Shown here: piece by piece, positions 6,022-7,217 of the stretch
Layout: every line of letters begins with the position of its first letter
Numbering within the stretch: position 1 is the stretch's first letter
From: an uncultured archaeon
Lineage (GTDB): Archaea > Thermoproteota > Nitrososphaeria > Conexivisphaerales > CALBHZ01
Length of the DNA stretch: 7,217 nucleotides
Assembly (NCBI GenBank): GCA_937892815.1
Contig: CALBHZ010000125.1
Span: forward strand, 1 to 7,217
Direction of reading: 5' to 3'
The notes under the pieces: generated by a model
What the model was told of the DNA's origin: nothing
What the model saw: the letters and a program-made list of their open reading frames with translations, nothing else
The model's database searches: none
Program-made: the position numbers and the translations under genes

Positions 6022-7150
6022 TTATCCCGTTATCCAGATCCCCTCAATTACCGTCTCGTCTATTACACAAGATGGGTTTTCAGAGGTCGTGACCCCAATT
6101 ATCTGAAGCTTAACGTCTCCGAGGCTTGAAATATAGCTAGAGCTTAAGGGAACCCTAATCCTGTACTCCGCACCTTCGGTTAAGGATGTAGAGTTTAAGG
6201 TGTTCCACGTAGATGTATCGAAGTTATAGGCCTTAACGCTTAAGCTCCAAGTTCCTCCCTTAGCTCCTACGGTAATGTAAGCCGATACGTCTCTTATGGC
6301 GTAGTTTGTCGGTAGCCCGTGGATGTCTATGGGCAAGGAGAAGCTGGATGTGTAGGTAAGTACGTTTCCATCTCTAGCTTTAAGCTGGGTTGTCGATGGA
6401 AGGAATTTCTCGTAATAGGCGTTGTAGGCAACGTAGGTAGCGTCTAGCTTAACCTCATCTATCCCTAAGTATATCTGATAGCTTGGAGACTCCACTTCTA
6501 GCCTAATTAAGGCCTTTCCATCTTTTACATGCGACGAGCCTAAGTAGAGCTCATCGCTGTAAAAAGTTCCCACGTACCGATTCTTCTTAACTCCGATGAG
6601 GTCGAAGGCGTTATCGTTCCAGTTATAAGCGTACACGTATAGGTCGAAGACTCCGCTCCCGCTAAATATGTAGGCTATCCTCAAAGTATAAGTCCAGTAT
6701 TCATCCGGTTGTATATCTAGAGGATTAGTTAGTATTACGTAATCTAGCGTAAGCTGGTAGGGAGAAGGAGCGGGGCTATAGTACCACGCTGTATTACCGG
6801 AGCCATCGTAGTAGAAGAGCGTAGGAGGGCTGGTAGGCGAAGACCTAATGCCGTTTACTACGTTCTCTTGGGCAACGTAGAAAATCCTCGCTATGCTAAC
6901 CTGTCTAGCTGGAGGAGAAGAGACTACATCGTTGCTTTCTAGATACAGACGGCCATCGCCGTAAGTTAAAAAGTACCATTTGCCGTTCACATAGTGAGCT
7001 TGCTTGACCTCTCTTCCGCTAGGAGGAGCTACTACCCCCACTCGGTTGAAATTGTAATCAAATAGCTCGACACCTAGCTTAGTTGTAATAGCAATCCACT
7101 GTTTTCCTCTCAATACGTAAAGCCCGAAGCACTCTCCCCATCCTCTATTG
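6022..7150 (-). CDS. Large beta-rich surface protein, C-terminal 375 residues, 5' end cut off
   Basis: The frame enters the insert at 7150 and ends with TAA at 6024-6022. The apparent N-terminus MGSEMCIRDS, obtained by extending to 7179, is translated adapter and not protein; real sequence begins at NRGWGECF. Insert residues 1-100 contain short strand pairs such as KQWIAITTKLGVELFDYN and GKWYFLTYGDGRLYL, like blades of a beta-propeller. Two related beta-sandwich domains follow, at about 126-245 and 270-375. They share (F/W).L.V.AYN(W/F)......L and a closing IDE(V/T) segment. The C-terminus ends at the last strand (IWITG) with no membrane anchor. It is probably extracellular, possibly an adhesin or envelope component (inference). 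The missing N-terminus prevents family assignment and a check for a signal peptide. Confidence 0.8.
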
Positions 7151-7217
7151 CTGTCTCTTATACACATCTCCGAGCCCACGAGACCTCTCTACATCTCGTA
7201 TGCCGTCTTCTGCTTGA
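7151..7217 (-). other. Nextera read-2 adapter with i7 index, not biological
   Basis: Positions 7151-7184 are the Nextera read-2 adapter, including the Tn5 mosaic end at 7151-7169. Positions 7185-7192 (CTCTCTAC) match the i7 index N707. Positions 7193-7216 are the P7 flow-cell sequence, and the final A is run-off. Adapter through to P7 shows that the molecule's true right end is 7150. Confidence 0.98.

Noticed and set aside
9..7169. Perfect 19-bp inverted repeats near both ends, suggesting a 7-kb transposon
   Set aside because: They are Tn5 mosaic ends within complete Nextera adapters, including an i7 index and P7 sequence; no transposase is present.

Overview
ORIGIN. The first 27 and last 67 bases are Illumina Nextera adapter, so the biological insert is positions 28-7150 and both ends are cut through genes. 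The insert looks like a thermophilic archaeon, probably a Thermoproteota-type lineage. The reasons are TATA-like boxes about 25-28 bases upstream of start codons, oligo-T stretches after genes, frequent AGG/AGA and ATA codons, and exported proteins rich in N-glycosylation sequons (N-x-S/T). No RNA gene or universal protein is present to place it more closely.

LAYOUT. Positions 28-72 (minus) hold the start of an unidentified gene. Positions 73-378 are non-coding and include a GC-rich island with nested inverted repeats. Positions 379-2379 (minus) encode a 666-residue secreted, entirely helical protein built of about seven repeats of 80-100 residues; most repeats carry a sequon at the same inter-helix turn. 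A 165-bp divergent promoter region follows. Positions 2545-5028 (plus) are one long reading frame for a surface protein: signal peptide, about six beta-sandwich domains, a coiled coil of about 155 residues, and a C-terminal membrane anchor with an Arg-Lys-Arg tail. It is interrupted by a single in-frame TAG at 3790-3792. Positions 5088-6020 (plus) encode a secreted protein with a jelly-roll-like domain. Positions 6022-7150 (minus) are the 3' part of a large beta-rich surface protein, converging on its neighbour with one base between the stop codons.

HOW IT FITS TOGETHER. Three genes start with export signals, and the fourth, whose start is missing, looks like a surface protein. The window is therefore an envelope locus. 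The 2545-5028 product has the same order of parts as the membrane-anchored stalk subunits of archaeal S-layers (Sulfolobales SlaB; the tetrabrachion stalk of Staphylothermus), though no homology can be shown here. The divergent helical glycoprotein has no anchor of its own and may associate with the stalk; that is inference. No recognisable lattice-forming S-layer protein, glycosyltransferase or secretion gene lies in the window.
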